From the NCBI GenBank assembly GCA_043497085.1, contig JBIEKI010000005.1: DNA of 64,000 nucleotides; one strand, given 5' to 3'. This DNA comes from Thalassobacillus sp043497085 (lineage in GTDB: Bacteria; Bacillota; Bacilli; Bacillales; Halobacillaceae). Positions 24,748 to 33,139 of this stretch are shown piece by piece. The first letter of the stretch is position 1; each line of letters starts with the position of its first letter. The notes beneath the pieces were generated by a model. That model made no database searches. It had not been told where the DNA came from and saw only the letters and a program-made list of their open reading frames with translations. A program made the translations under genes and the position numbers.

Positions 24748-24852
24748 CTTATGAAGAGAAGCTGAGGGAACTGGACCGACGAAGCTTCAGCAACCTGCCG
24801 ATTTCGGTGAGGTGCTACATCCAGCGAGCGGCTAAGCCGTTTGAAAAATAAG
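24748..24852 (+). promoter_or_regulatory. SAM-I (S-box) riboswitch
   Basis: Classical S-box sequence and order: closing stem CTTAT/AATAAG, GAAGCTGAGGGA, GACGAAGCTTCAGCAACC, then GGTGCTA and a last hairpin. Binding of S-adenosylmethionine favours the terminator at 24876-24912. It controls the PLP transsulfuration gene that follows. Confidence 0.92.
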
Positions 24853-24875
24853 AAGAAGTGGCTAATTTACGGATA

Positions 24876-24912
24876 AAATCAGCTCTTCTTCTTGAGAGCT
24901 GATTTTTTTATT
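24876..24912 (+). terminator. S-box expression-platform terminator
   Basis: AAATCAGCTCT / AGAGCTGATTT stem followed by TTTTTT; the part controlled by the SAM-I aptamer. Confidence 0.88.
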
Positions 24913-24934
24913 TTACGATAAAGGAGACGGAATC

Positions 24935-26047
24935 ATGGGCACTTATCATCTTGATACGACATTAGCACAAACAGGAAACCGAAGCGAAACTACGACTGGA
25001 GCGGTGAATCCTCCCGTATATTTTTCTACTGCTTATCGCCATGAGGGCATCGGAAAATCAACCGGGTACGATTATTCGCGAACCGGCAACCCTACCAGGG
25101 ACTTATTAGAACAGGCTATCGCTGATTTAGAAAACGGGTCTGGAGGTCTTGCTTTCAGCTCAGGAATGGCCGCAATCCAGGCTACTTTTTCAATTTTTGA
25201 GCCGGGAGATGAATTCATTGTTACAAAAGATGTTTACGGAGGCTCTTATCGTATTTTTGAAACCCATTTTAAAAAATTCGGCTTGCAATTCCGTTATGTA
25301 AATAGCTCGGACCCAGCCGATTTTGAACAAGCTATTACTGCCCGCACCAAAGGACTATTTATCGAAACACCAACCAATCCATTGATGACCCAGGTTAATA
25401 TTGAATCACTTGCTCAGATAGCTGAACGAAATGGAATTATTTTGATTGTGGACAATACGTTTTACACCCCCTATTTGCAGAGGCCTCTTGAACAAGGAGC
25501 AGATATTGTCGTTCACAGTGGTACCAAGTATTTAGGAGGTCATAATGATGTCCTGGCAGGACTTGTCGTTGCTAAAAGTGAGAAATATTTAGAGGAGCTA
25601 CGCCTGGAGCAAAATTCTTCCGGAGCGGTGTTATCTCCTTTTGACAGCTGGTTATTGATGAGAGGTCTTAAAACTCTAGGGCTGCGTATGCGTCAACACG
25701 AGGAAAACGCTAAACGAATGGTCGAATTTCTTGAACGCAGTGCTTTTATCCGTGATGTCCTTTATCCCGGTCAGGGAGGTATGGTTTCATTTCGCGTGGA
25801 AGATGAAAATGCTGTCCCCCATCTTCTCGAGCAATTGAAGCTTATCACATTCGCGGAAAGCCTGGGCGGTACAGAGACGTTCATCACGTATCCAGCTACC
25901 CAGACTCATTATGATATTCCAGAAGAAGTTCGCAGCAGTTACGGAGTCTGTAACCGGCTGCTTCGTATGTCTGTAGGTATTGAAAATATCGAGGATCTTT
26001 TACAAGATTTACAAGAGGCGTTAGAGGCTTCCCACCAGCGAGCCTGA
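24935..26047 (+). CDS. metI: Cystathionine gamma-synthase / O-acetylhomoserine thiolyase (MetI-like)
   Basis: 370 residues, the length of B. subtilis MetI (about 373). A PLP-dependent Cys/Met metabolism enzyme: GYDYSRTGNPTRD, SSGMAAIQ, ETPTNPLM, VDNTFYTPYLQRPL, and the PLP lysine in HSGTKYLGGHND. GSLGGTETFITYP-type C-terminus (here ESLGGTETFITYPA). It makes cystathionine or homocysteine from acylated homoserine. The S-box upstream shows repression when SAM is plentiful. The partner metC is not adjacent, so a single gene is controlled. AAAGGAG precedes the ATG. Confidence 0.87.
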   Translation: MGTYHLDTTLAQTGNRSETTTGAVNPPVYFSTAYRHEGIGKSTGYDYSRTGNPTRDLLEQAIADLENGSGGLAFSSGMAAIQATFSIFEPGDEFIVTKDVYGGSYRIFETHFKKFGLQFRYVNSSDPADFEQAITARTKGLFIETPTNPLMTQVNIESLAQIAERNGIILIVDNTFYTPYLQRPLEQGADIVVHSGTKYLGGHNDVLAGLVVAKSEKYLEELRLEQNSSGAVLSPFDSWLLMRGLKTLGLRMRQHEENAKRMVEFLERSAFIRDVLYPGQGGMVSFRVEDENAVPHLLEQLKLITFAESLGGTETFITYPATQTHYDIPEEVRSSYGVCNRLLRMSVGIENIEDLLQDLQEALEASHQRA

Positions 26048-26161
26048 TTTTCAGCGGCTCGTCCTTTATACCAATTCTGGGCATCTGTCGTGCCATACCG
26101 TCAAAAGCCTACATAGGCTATACGGAATTGTTAGAATACCTAGTTAAGGGAGACGATCAGC

Positions 26162-26557
26162 ATGAATCCTTACTATCTACCACAGAGCCACATGCCGCTG
26201 AATATGGAAGAGACGATGGGGTACGGTTTTGAATTTCAGCCAATAAACCATTTCCCCCAATATGATGGATATGAGCACTTTGACAACTATTACGGCCAGG
26301 ATCGACAACCGCCTCAATTGGAAAGACGGGTAACTGCTCTGGAGAGGCAAAATGAACAGCAAGGAAGAGAAATCAACAGGTTGGATCGAGAAAACAATAG
26401 GCAAGCGAGAGAAATTAACCGTCTCAACAATGAAATCAATCAATTACAGCGAACTGTGGAGCAGCACACTAGAAGACTAAACCGTTTGAATCAACGGCTG
26501 CGGACAGTCGAGAACAGATTGGGCGTCCCATTCTCACCAGGGGAAGGCGGCTTTTAG
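26162..26557 (+). CDS. Coiled-coil protein with a Tyr/Pro-rich head
   Basis: 131 residues. Residues 1-50 are Tyr, Phe and Pro rich. Residues about 52-115 form a continuous heptad pattern with repeated REINRLDRENNRQ / REINRLNNEINQL units. The C-terminus is LGVPFSPGEGGF. AGGGAG precedes the ATG; no signal or membrane helix. It resembles small coat- or scaffold-type proteins of bacilli, but no family was recognised. Confidence 0.7.
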   Translation: MNPYYLPQSHMPLNMEETMGYGFEFQPINHFPQYDGYEHFDNYYGQDRQPPQLERRVTALERQNEQQGREINRLDRENNRQAREINRLNNEINQLQRTVEQHTRRLNRLNQRLRTVENRLGVPFSPGEGGF

Positions 26558-26696
26558 TCTATATCCGCCTGCTTTTCTGAGATGCTCCCTGTTATGGTTG
26601 ACAGATGTTTCACCATACGGGGAGTTTTCTATGTCCAATATAATAGTATTATGTCTTACATATATGTTCATGAACACTGAACACTACTAAACGATA

Positions 26697-26732
26697 AAAA
26701 AAGAACAGCAACGAAATGCTGTTCTTTTTTAT
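26697..26732. terminator. Bidirectional terminator
   Basis: AAAAAAGAACAGCA / TGCTGTTCTTTTTT: a symmetric stem between convergent genes. Confidence 0.85.
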
Positions 26733-26738
26733 ATTAAT

Positions 26739-28160
26739 TCACCAGATGAACAAGGCAAGGGTGGTTGATATGATCAATCCCATAATTACCGGGAAGAAAT
26801 TTTTGCGGACCAGTTCCATTACTGAAATGCCGCAGAAACCGGCTACAGCTACCAGGGAAGACCATGCAATCAAGGTACCTCCACCAACCCAAATCGAACC
26901 CATCTGGCCGATTGCTGCCAGTGTAGCAGGATCGACATTGCCTGAAGCAAGCGCCCCGGATAACGCGCCTGTCAAAGGAAGCCCTGAAAAACCAGACCCA
27001 TCAAGCCCGGTGATCATACCAATAATCAAAATCCCGAAAGCGGAAAGTACCATATTTTCAGGAATCACATTTTGCCCTGCCTGGACAAGATCGAACAAAA
27101 ATGCCGGACTAGCCTCTTCTCCTAGTGACATAATGCTTCCAGCAAAATCTCCGCTTCCGAGGAAGAAAAAGCCTGCTATTGGAATCACAGGTCCCATCGC
27201 CTTGAAGGCAAAAACGAAACCTTCAGTAATATGCTCGGAAATACGATCCAGCGCTTTCCCTTTTCCAAAAGCAAGAGTGGCGAAAGATAGCAATAATACG
27301 GCCACTCCACCTATGAAAGCAGCACCATCTCCTCCTTCAAAACCGCCCATCCTGCCACCGCTGAATTTCGTATAAGCCATATATAACATAACAAGCAGCA
27401 TAGAAAGCGGCACCACTATAGCAAATATTTTTCCCCAACGGGAGTTTAAGCTAGTAGCAGCAGCTGCTTTTGTACCGCCACCTGGAAGGGTTTTCAATTC
27501 CTTTTCATTTTGTGGATCATTCGGCTTACGTATTTGTTTGCGAATCATCATATATGCGATACCGATCGCAACGGCTCCCGTAATAACTGAAAGTAGCAAT
27601 GCTTTATCAGCGACTGCCGTTGTTTCAATGCCAGCTGATTTAGCACTTAGCATTGGAGCCACCTGGATGACATAGTCAGAAGACAATGCCATACCCTGGC
27701 CGGATAAAGCGACAATCATCGCCGCTCCCATCACTGGAAGTCCCGCCCTCACAGCTGCTGGCACAAGAAGTGCACATATCAAAGGTACAGCCGGTGTCGG
27801 CCAGAAAAACAACGAGATGACAAAAGTAACGATAATAAGCATGACGAAGGCAATATGGCCATTAGTCATCACTTTTTGTATGGGGGCGATCATTTGACGA
27901 TCGGCACCTAAATCTTTTAATGCATGCAGTAAAGCTACCATGAATGTAATGATAAGGAAAATACTGAATAACTCTTTTGCAGCGGTCAAGTTTGCATTAA
28001 ATACAGACGTGAATCCACTGACAAGACTGCCATTGTACACCCATGCGACCAGAAAAGTACCGAGTAATGTCGGTAGCACAACTCCCTTTCTGAATATCAT
28101 GGTAAGAATGACAGCAAGCGTCACAATTGCATAAACCCAATGAGCTGCAGTCAATACCAT
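26739..28160 (-). CDS. Multi-pass permease, probably organic-acid or ion transporter (IT superfamily)
   Basis: 473 residues from ATG 28160 (AAGGAG upstream). About 11-13 membrane helices in two halves around a central charged loop (KQIRKPNDPQNEKELK). Features include FFWPTPAVPLICALLVPAAVRAGLP and GLDGSGFSGLPLTGALSGALASG, Gly/Ser-rich re-entrant-like segments as seen in transporters of carboxylates, gluconate or Na+. The substrate is not clear. It is a single gene with terminators at both ends. Confidence 0.65.
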   Translation of the reverse strand: MVLTAAHWVYAIVTLAVILTMIFRKGVVLPTLLGTFLVAWVYNGSLVSGFTSVFNANLTAAKELFSIFLIITFMVALLHALKDLGADRQMIAPIQKVMTNGHIAFVMLIIVTFVISLFFWPTPAVPLICALLVPAAVRAGLPVMGAAMIVALSGQGMALSSDYVIQVAPMLSAKSAGIETTAVADKALLLSVITGAVAIGIAYMMIRKQIRKPNDPQNEKELKTLPGGGTKAAAATSLNSRWGKIFAIVVPLSMLLVMLYMAYTKFSGGRMGGFEGGDGAAFIGGVAVLLLSFATLAFGKGKALDRISEHITEGFVFAFKAMGPVIPIAGFFFLGSGDFAGSIMSLGEEASPAFLFDLVQAGQNVIPENMVLSAFGILIIGMITGLDGSGFSGLPLTGALSGALASGNVDPATLAAIGQMGSIWVGGGTLIAWSSLVAVAGFCGISVMELVRKNFFPVIMGLIISTTLALFIW

Positions 28161-28270
28161 CTTGATGTCTCCTTTCGAGTCCATAACCCGAGTTTGGAGT
28201 ATCATATGTGCATACGCCTATAAGCGTGTGTGCTCTTTGACCTTTCCGCTAAATAATCCATTCGGCCAAT

Positions 28271-28300
28271 AAAAAGACATCCCGGATTACGGGATGCCTT
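28271..28300 (-). terminator. Intrinsic terminator
   Basis: CATCCCG / CGGGATG stem followed on the minus strand by TCTTTTT, just downstream of the HD-GYP gene. Confidence 0.8.
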
Positions 28301-28303
28301 CTT

Positions 28304-29212
28304 TTAAAATAATTTACCTTCTTCTTTCAATACCTCTTCAAATACCGATACAATTTCAGCCTCGTAATGAATTCCTACAAGACTTTTAATTTCTTCTATC
28401 GCGTATTCTGCTGTGAAAGCTTTGCGATACGTACGATCTTCCGTCATCGCATCAAATGTATCACAGACAGCGATGATCTTTGCTTCAAGACTAATCTCTT
28501 CCCCAGTCAGACCAAACGGGTACCCGGAACCATCCAGGCGTTCATGATGCTGTATGATGATAGGCGCGAGATCTTTATAATAGGTCTTCTCCACCATATC
28601 CGCGCCTTCACCTGGATGCTTTTTAATGAGGTCAAATTCTTTCGTAGTAAGTTTACCAGGCTTATTCAGAATTTCCTTAGGAATATTTATTTTTCCTACA
28701 TCATGCAGTTCAGCTGCTAAATGTGCATATTCTAATTGCTGTTTATTCAAATTAAGCTTTTGAGCTACTTTTACTGTATAATGAGCGACCCTTTTACTAT
28801 GCATGTAAGTATATCGATCTTTTCTTTCTACTGTATAGACGATATCTTTCAGCTTCTTTATATAATCACTTACATTTTTAAATGTAGGTTCTGTTATCAC
28901 CCATAAATACCTGGTATCCTTTTTTGCTGTAAAATGTACAGGTGAGGAAAGGTTTTTAGTAGAAAAATAATCATTTTTCTTAAGATTAATCTTACGTCCT
29001 TCCACTTCCCCTTGAAGCTCTCCATTTAAAATATAGAAAAACTCCATTACCTCTTTATTTTCGCTTGGATAAATATAAAATATATTATCTTCATATACGG
29101 TTTGAAGCATGATTTCTACTCCATCACCATGCTCTAACAGGCTGAGTTCATGGGAACTTACTTTATATTTATCTAGGTATGAGCCGCTTTTTGCTATTTT
29201 AATGCCTTCCAC
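28304..29212 (-). CDS. Cupin-like sensor fused to an HD-GYP phosphodiesterase
   Basis: About 302 residues from GTG 29212 (AAGGAGG seven bases upstream). Residues 1-110 resemble a cupin barrel (FFYILNGELQGEVEG, KKNDYFSTKNL). The rest is an HD-GYP domain: AELHDVGKINIP (HD), KKHPGEGADMVE, HHERLDGSGYPFG (the GYP signature), DTFDAMTEDRTYRK. HD-GYP enzymes hydrolyse c-di-GMP or related cyclic dinucleotides; the cupin would sense a small ligand or oxygen/metal state. All HD-GYP signature residues are present, so activity is expected. Soluble, no membrane segment. Confidence 0.85.
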   Translation of the reverse strand: MEGIKIAKSGSYLDKYKVSSHELSLLEHGDGVEIMLQTVYEDNIFYIYPSENKEVMEFFYILNGELQGEVEGRKINLKKNDYFSTKNLSSPVHFTAKKDTRYLWVITEPTFKNVSDYIKKLKDIVYTVERKDRYTYMHSKRVAHYTVKVAQKLNLNKQQLEYAHLAAELHDVGKINIPKEILNKPGKLTTKEFDLIKKHPGEGADMVEKTYYKDLAPIIIQHHERLDGSGYPFGLTGEEISLEAKIIAVCDTFDAMTEDRTYRKAFTAEYAIEEIKSLVGIHYEAEIVSVFEEVLKEEGKLF

Positions 29213-29239
29213 ATTCACTCCTCCTTACAAACCGTAAAA

Positions 29240-29668
29240 TCATACACCTACTACTCGTACAGGATCAATCCATACCTGCCTGTCTGCGATATCGACAAGT
29301 ACCCATTCACACTTCGCAGTTACTCCGAGTTTCCCGACAGTGGCAATCGTGCTTTGCGTCAATGTGCGAGTTGTATGATCCAGCACATCAATCAGTAAAT
29401 CCAGGTCCTGATTATATTTTTCTGTGCGTGTAGCCGCTTCCTCTTTATCTTCGGTAGTTTCCATATCTGCTAAGTAATCCTCTTGAAGCATGTCCCCGGC
29501 CTCTTGAGCTTTTTCAATCAACCATTCAATTTGGCTGTTGGTTGCGTCCACAAGCTTTAACGCTGTTTCCGTTTTTTCGTCTTCGGAATCTGCAGCGAAT
29601 ACATTAACCCCTGTGGATAATGTCAAAATAATAGATAAAAGCATCATTCCAACTAACTTTTTCATCAT
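29240..29668 (-). CDS. Small secreted protein of unknown function
   Basis: 142 residues with a clear signal peptide (about 1-26, ending VFAADS) and AGGAGG upstream. The mature part is helical and acidic (KLVDATNSQIEWLIEKAQEAGDML), then ends in a beta-like region with VTAKCEWVLVDIADRQVWIDPVRVVG, which has one Cys. Thr/Ser/Asp richness suits an exported protein of a halophile. No family was recognised. It ends 27 bases before the HD-GYP gene and may share a transcript with it. Confidence 0.7.
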   Translation of the reverse strand: MMKKLVGMMLLSIILTLSTGVNVFAADSEDEKTETALKLVDATNSQIEWLIEKAQEAGDMLQEDYLADMETTEDKEEAATRTEKYNQDLDLLIDVLDHTTRTLTQSTIATVGKLGVTAKCEWVLVDIADRQVWIDPVRVVGV

Positions 29669-29810
29669 TTGTCAAACCTCCTGTTAATTTGTTTTTGCTT
29701 TTATGTCATCTAAGTTGTCACTCGGTACCTTGAAAAGGGTCCAATCAGCTTTTATATCGGAAATTTTTTTGTAAACTTAACAATATCTTCGAATTTATGA
29801 CAAAAACCGC

Positions 29811-29849
29811 AAAAAATACTCTATCGCCTGTAGAATTCAGCGATAGAGT
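29811..29849 (-). terminator. Intrinsic terminator
   Basis: ACTCTATCGC / GCGATAGAGT stem followed on the minus strand by ATTTTTTG; ends the msrA-AIM24 transcript. Confidence 0.88.
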
Positions 29850-29856
29850 TTGGTTC

Positions 29857-30555
29857 TTAACTGTTTTTATTGTTAGAGTAATAAACTTCTTCGAAAGGCT
29901 GGACGATTACAAAGCCTTCACCAGCGAATCTCATTTGAATCGATTCGCCGCTGCCTCTCCCCAAAAACGTCTTCAGCGTAATATCCGTCTGGAATTCCGG
30001 TTGCAAATGCCCCGACCAGGCAACCGTTGCATTTGGATCTGTGATGACCGGCTGGTCAGGCGTAACAAGCAGCGTGAGCGGTTCATAGTGAGAGGTAATT
30101 GCAACTCTCCCACTTCCCTGCAAAGTGATATTGAAAAGGCCGCCAGACATCATGCCTGCTACTTTTTTCATCAATTGGATATCCCACTCGATACCTGGCT
30201 CGAATGCGAGCAAATCATTCCCATTGACGGTGATGGCTTCATTATCCAAGTCTAAAATGGTAATTTTCTTACCTTGATCGGCAAGGTATAACCTCCCGTT
30301 CCCTTTCGCTTTCATCAAGGAACTGCCTTCTGAGGTAAAGGCTTTCTTCAACATCTTTCCTACCCCATGCTCCAAAATCCCTTCCCGTTCAAACTTGATT
30401 TCTCCCTGATAAGAAATCATCGCCCCCATTTTCGCCCATACATCTCCGGCAAGATTGACTTCGAGTAAACGAGGTGTTTCCAATTCGAAGTATTCATTTT
30501 CCGATTCATCCTGTTTCGTTTCCCTGATGAATGATGAGATAGAGTACTTACTCAT
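29857..30555 (-). CDS. AIM24-family protein
   Basis: 232 residues from ATG 30555 (AGGAGG 9 bases upstream). Beta-rich, with VWAKMGAMISYQGEIKFE, LMKAKGNGRLYLADQGKKI, ITVNGNDLLAFEPGIEWDIQL and GGLFNITLQGSGRVAI, typical of the AIM24/TRAP-like fold family. Function in bacteria is not established. It follows msrA by about 75 bases, with a terminator between, so it is probably partly expressed from the S-box-controlled transcript. Confidence 0.8.
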   Translation of the reverse strand: MSKYSISSFIRETKQDESENEYFELETPRLLEVNLAGDVWAKMGAMISYQGEIKFEREGILEHGVGKMLKKAFTSEGSSLMKAKGNGRLYLADQGKKITILDLDNEAITVNGNDLLAFEPGIEWDIQLMKKVAGMMSGGLFNITLQGSGRVAITSHYEPLTLLVTPDQPVITDPNATVAWSGHLQPEFQTDITLKTFLGRGSGESIQMRFAGEGFVIVQPFEEVYYSNNKNS

Positions 30556-30607
30556 TTCCGATCGCCTCCTATGGATAATACTTACGCCTTTAGCAATAAA
30601 AAGTTTC

Positions 30608-30639
30608 AAAAAAAAATCGTGTGATTGACTCACACGATT
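30608..30639 (-). terminator. Terminator overlapping the msrA stop codon
   Basis: AATCGTGTG / CACACGATT stem followed by nine T on the minus strand. The upstream arm contains the last two codons and stop (ATC GTG TGA) of msrA. Confidence 0.85.
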
Positions 30640-31103
30640 CCGCAAGAAGCAGTTCCATTCTTTTGTAAGTATTTTTGATGGTACTCTTCGGCTTCATAAA
30701 AAGGTCCTGCTTCTACAATTTCTGTAACAATTTCCGTTCGGAAAACACCCTTTTGGTTCCATTCGCTCAGCTTTTGCTCCGCTGCCTGCAGTTGCGTTTC
30801 ATCAGTATAAAAAATAATAGAACGATATTGAGAACCGATGTCTTCTCCCTGACGATTACGTGTCGTCGGATTATGACATTCAAAAAATGCATCAATAAGC
30901 GACTCATAAGATATTTTTTCAGGATCGAAATCGACCTTCACTGATTCTGCATGGCCGGTTTTGCCTGTTTTCACTAATTCATAAGAAGGGCTTTCGACGT
31001 TGCCACCGCTGTATCCTACTCTTGTCTGTTCTACTCCATTTATTCTTTCAAACCATGCTTCTACTCCCCAAAAACATCCTGCTGCAAAAATTGCCGTTGC
31101 CAT
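30630..31103 (-). CDS. msrA: Peptide methionine-(S)-sulfoxide reductase
   Basis: 157 residues. The catalytic motif is GCFWG near the N-terminus. RVGYSGG, YELVKTGKTGHAESV, FFECHNPTTRNRQGEDIGSQYRS and YHQKYLQKN are conserved. A C-terminal Cys (TASCGIV) can act as resolving residue. It repairs oxidised methionine using thioredoxin. ATG 31103 is preferred with GGAAG upstream. A SAM-I riboswitch lies upstream on the same strand, so expression is linked to methionine/SAM level. No msrB is fused or adjacent. Confidence 0.93.
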   Translation of the reverse strand: MATAIFAAGCFWGVEAWFERINGVEQTRVGYSGGNVESPSYELVKTGKTGHAESVKVDFDPEKISYESLIDAFFECHNPTTRNRQGEDIGSQYRSIIFYTDETQLQAAEQKLSEWNQKGVFRTEIVTEIVEAGPFYEAEEYHQKYLQKNGTASCGIV

Positions 31104-31167
31104 CACTCATCGCTTCCTTTCCACTCACGTAACTTCTTTCGCAAGAGATTGACGAGGCTTTATACGT

Positions 31168-31263
31168 TTAGAAAAACTCGGCTTCACGCCAAGTCTTATG
31201 GCGAAAGCCTAAGTGTTTCTTATACTTTAATCCTTTAACTAAAGTTAAATTTTCTTAAAGTAC
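31168..31263. repeat. Dispersed stem-loop repeat, family 2, copy 2
   Basis: Same modules as 6403-6499: TAGAAAAACT, GGC-loop-GCC, GGCGAAAGCC, CTTATACTTTAA and CTTAAAGTA. It is located between the S-box terminator and msrA, so it would be within the msrA leader when the riboswitch is on. Confidence 0.75.
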
Positions 31264-31264
31264 A

Positions 31265-31298
31265 AAAAGATCCCTCTCTTATCCAAAAGAAAGGGATC
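31265..31298 (-). terminator. S-box expression-platform terminator of msrA
   Basis: Minus strand GATCCCT-TTC / GAGAGGGATC followed by TTTTT. The loop has GGATAAGAG, complementary to the 5' end of the aptamer (CTTATCC), offering a switch between folds. Confidence 0.8.
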
Positions 31299-31320
31299 CG
31301 TACGTTTATGCATACGTCCT

Positions 31321-31432
31321 CTCATCTTTCAGGATCATTCATCCTGCAGGAATTGGCACCGTTCGAATCATGTGTTTGATCCGATGGTTGCCGGGCATCA
31401 AAGGGCCAGTCCCTCCGCCTCTCTGGATAAGA
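31321..31432 (-). promoter_or_regulatory. SAM-I (S-box) riboswitch upstream of msrA
   Basis: Read on the minus strand: CTTATCCAGAGAGGCGGAGG, GGCCC...TGATGCCCGGCAACC, GGTGCCAATTCCTGCAGG, GATGAG. All conserved S-box blocks are present in order, and CTTATC pairs with GATGAG to close P1. The next gene on that strand is msrA, about 220 bases away. Confidence 0.92.
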
Positions 31433-31584
31433 AGTTAACGATAGTATTTAAATTTGTAATTCTTATCTTACAATAAATTCTATGCCGAAGTAAAGGGATA
31501 AAAACCATTTTTTTCGAATACTTTACTTTATTTTTCCACAACCTATATGGAGCATGTTTAGGGAAAAGGGAAAGAGGTGTACAT
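31433..31584. other. Divergent intergenic region between the msrA riboswitch and the NhaC-type gene
   Basis: AT-rich and carries the promoters for both directions. On the minus strand TTTACT followed about 18 bases later by TAAGAT is a possible S-box promoter. No other feature is visible. Confidence 0.4.
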
Positions 31585-32994
31585 ATGGGTTGGCTGTCGG
31601 TAATACCATTTATTGCGGTTGTCATTGCTGCTATTTGGACGAAACAAGTTGTGCCCAGTCTATTATTCGCTGTAGTGGTTGCTGGTTATCTGGCAGAGCC
31701 TGACTGGCTTGGCGGGATGACCACTTCTTTGGGTTTTATCATCCAAGGCTTACAGGATGAAAACAATTTAAAAATCATCATCTTTCTTTATGCTTTCTCA
31801 TCGTTGATCGGTTTGATCAAATTCGCTGGCGGCATCAAAGGGTTCGTCCGGGCTGCAACAGAAAAAGTCAATACCAAACGTGGCGCATTCATGCTCACAT
31901 GGTTATCCTCTCTCGGCACTTTCAGCGCACCCAGCTTTCGTATCGTAACGATAGCCCCAGTAATGAAAGCTATGAGAAAAAAACTGCCGATGACAAAACA
32001 GGAACTGGGATTCGTCATTGAAACGACCGCTTCTCCTCTGGTAGTCCTAATACCTGTAGCTACTGCTTTTGTAGGCTATATGAGCTCGGTCATTGAAATG
32101 TCGCTGCATCAGGCAGGTGCAAAAGGTGACCCTTATATGCTTTATTTACAGAGCATCCCTTTTAATTTCTTCGCTTTCGCTATGCTTATCATCGGCTTTT
32201 ATCTGAGTTTTTTTCATCGTAATAAAAAGTCAGCAACCTGCGCGGAAGATGGCACAAATGAAACCGCTGACGATGATGATCAGTGGGAAGACTGCCACCC
32301 TGCTGTTGCTAAAGATTTACCAAACCGGCCCTGGACACTAATCTTGCCTCTTTTCACCGTCATCCTCCTGACTTTCTTCCTTATGTATGTGTTGGGGTTG
32401 AAAAAAGATAAAGAAGGGCTTCAGGCGTTAATCAATGCCAACGTGCTCGATGCGATGGTGTTGGCAGTAGTATTGACCGTAGTATTCTTGATGGTTTATC
32501 TAAAAATCGTCAACCAGCCCCTGAGGCAAATGATGAAGACGGTGATCAATGAAGGTAACGAAATGATGGGGGTCATCGTCCTTCTTGCCATGGTATGGGG
32601 GCTGAGTAAAGGATCAGAGGAATTGAAGTTTGCTGATACGGTTTCTTCATCGTTTGAATGGATACCGCCCGGTTACGTCGCCGTTGTATTATTTGTAGTA
32701 GGGTGCGGGTTGTCCTATTTCATCGGCTCTTCATGGGGGACATGGGGCATACTAATGCCAGTCGGCTTGTCCATTGCCGTCACTGCGGGCAGCTCCCTGC
32801 CTATCGTTATCGGAGCTGTATTCGCAAGTGGTACATTCGGGGCTTTTGCTTCTCCTTTAAGCGATGACACAAACACTACGGCCGGAATATTGAAGTTGAA
32901 TCCTGTAAAATACGCAAAATTCAAGCTTAAACCCGCTCTGATTGCTGCCGGTGTGGCTGCTGCCATATACTTTGCATTGTCCTTTATCATATAA
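31585..32994 (+). CDS. NhaC-family Na+/H+ antiporter-like membrane protein
   Basis: 469 residues with about 11-12 membrane helices and an acidic hydrophilic loop near the middle (ETADDDDQWEDCHP). NhaC-family marks include FSAPSFRIVTIAPVM, the repeated re-entrant motif FIGSSWGTWGILMP and FGAFASPLSDDTNTTAG. Members exchange Na+ for H+ or carry amino or organic acids. A salt-adapted bacterium commonly has several. AAAGAGGTG precedes the ATG. It is monocistronic. Confidence 0.85.
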   Translation: MGWLSVIPFIAVVIAAIWTKQVVPSLLFAVVVAGYLAEPDWLGGMTTSLGFIIQGLQDENNLKIIIFLYAFSSLIGLIKFAGGIKGFVRAATEKVNTKRGAFMLTWLSSLGTFSAPSFRIVTIAPVMKAMRKKLPMTKQELGFVIETTASPLVVLIPVATAFVGYMSSVIEMSLHQAGAKGDPYMLYLQSIPFNFFAFAMLIIGFYLSFFHRNKKSATCAEDGTNETADDDDQWEDCHPAVAKDLPNRPWTLILPLFTVILLTFFLMYVLGLKKDKEGLQALINANVLDAMVLAVVLTVVFLMVYLKIVNQPLRQMMKTVINEGNEMMGVIVLLAMVWGLSKGSEELKFADTVSSSFEWIPPGYVAVVLFVVGCGLSYFIGSSWGTWGILMPVGLSIAVTAGSSLPIVIGAVFASGTFGAFASPLSDDTNTTAGILKLNPVKYAKFKLKPALIAAGVAAAIYFALSFII

Positions 32995-33100
32995 ACGCTC
33001 GTATTATTTGGATGTTGATCGCAAATAAATCCGCTCGAAAATGAACCTTTTTTGTCTTGTATCAAATTTTTTGTTCACTTTAAAAAATTTCCCATTCAAA

Positions 33101-33138
33101 AACGACCAGCTCTTCTTAGTTAGAAGAACTGGCCGTTT
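33101..33138. terminator. Bidirectional terminator
   Basis: AACG-CCAG-TCTTCT / AGAAGA-CTGG-CGTT stem between convergent genes, with T-rich flanks. Confidence 0.78.
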
Positions 33139-33139
33139 C

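Noticed and set aside
26716..27375. 219-codon plus-strand frame opposite the permease
   Set aside because: Low-complexity Pro/Ala/Ser composition typical of an antisense frame of a membrane protein gene; overlaps the terminator.
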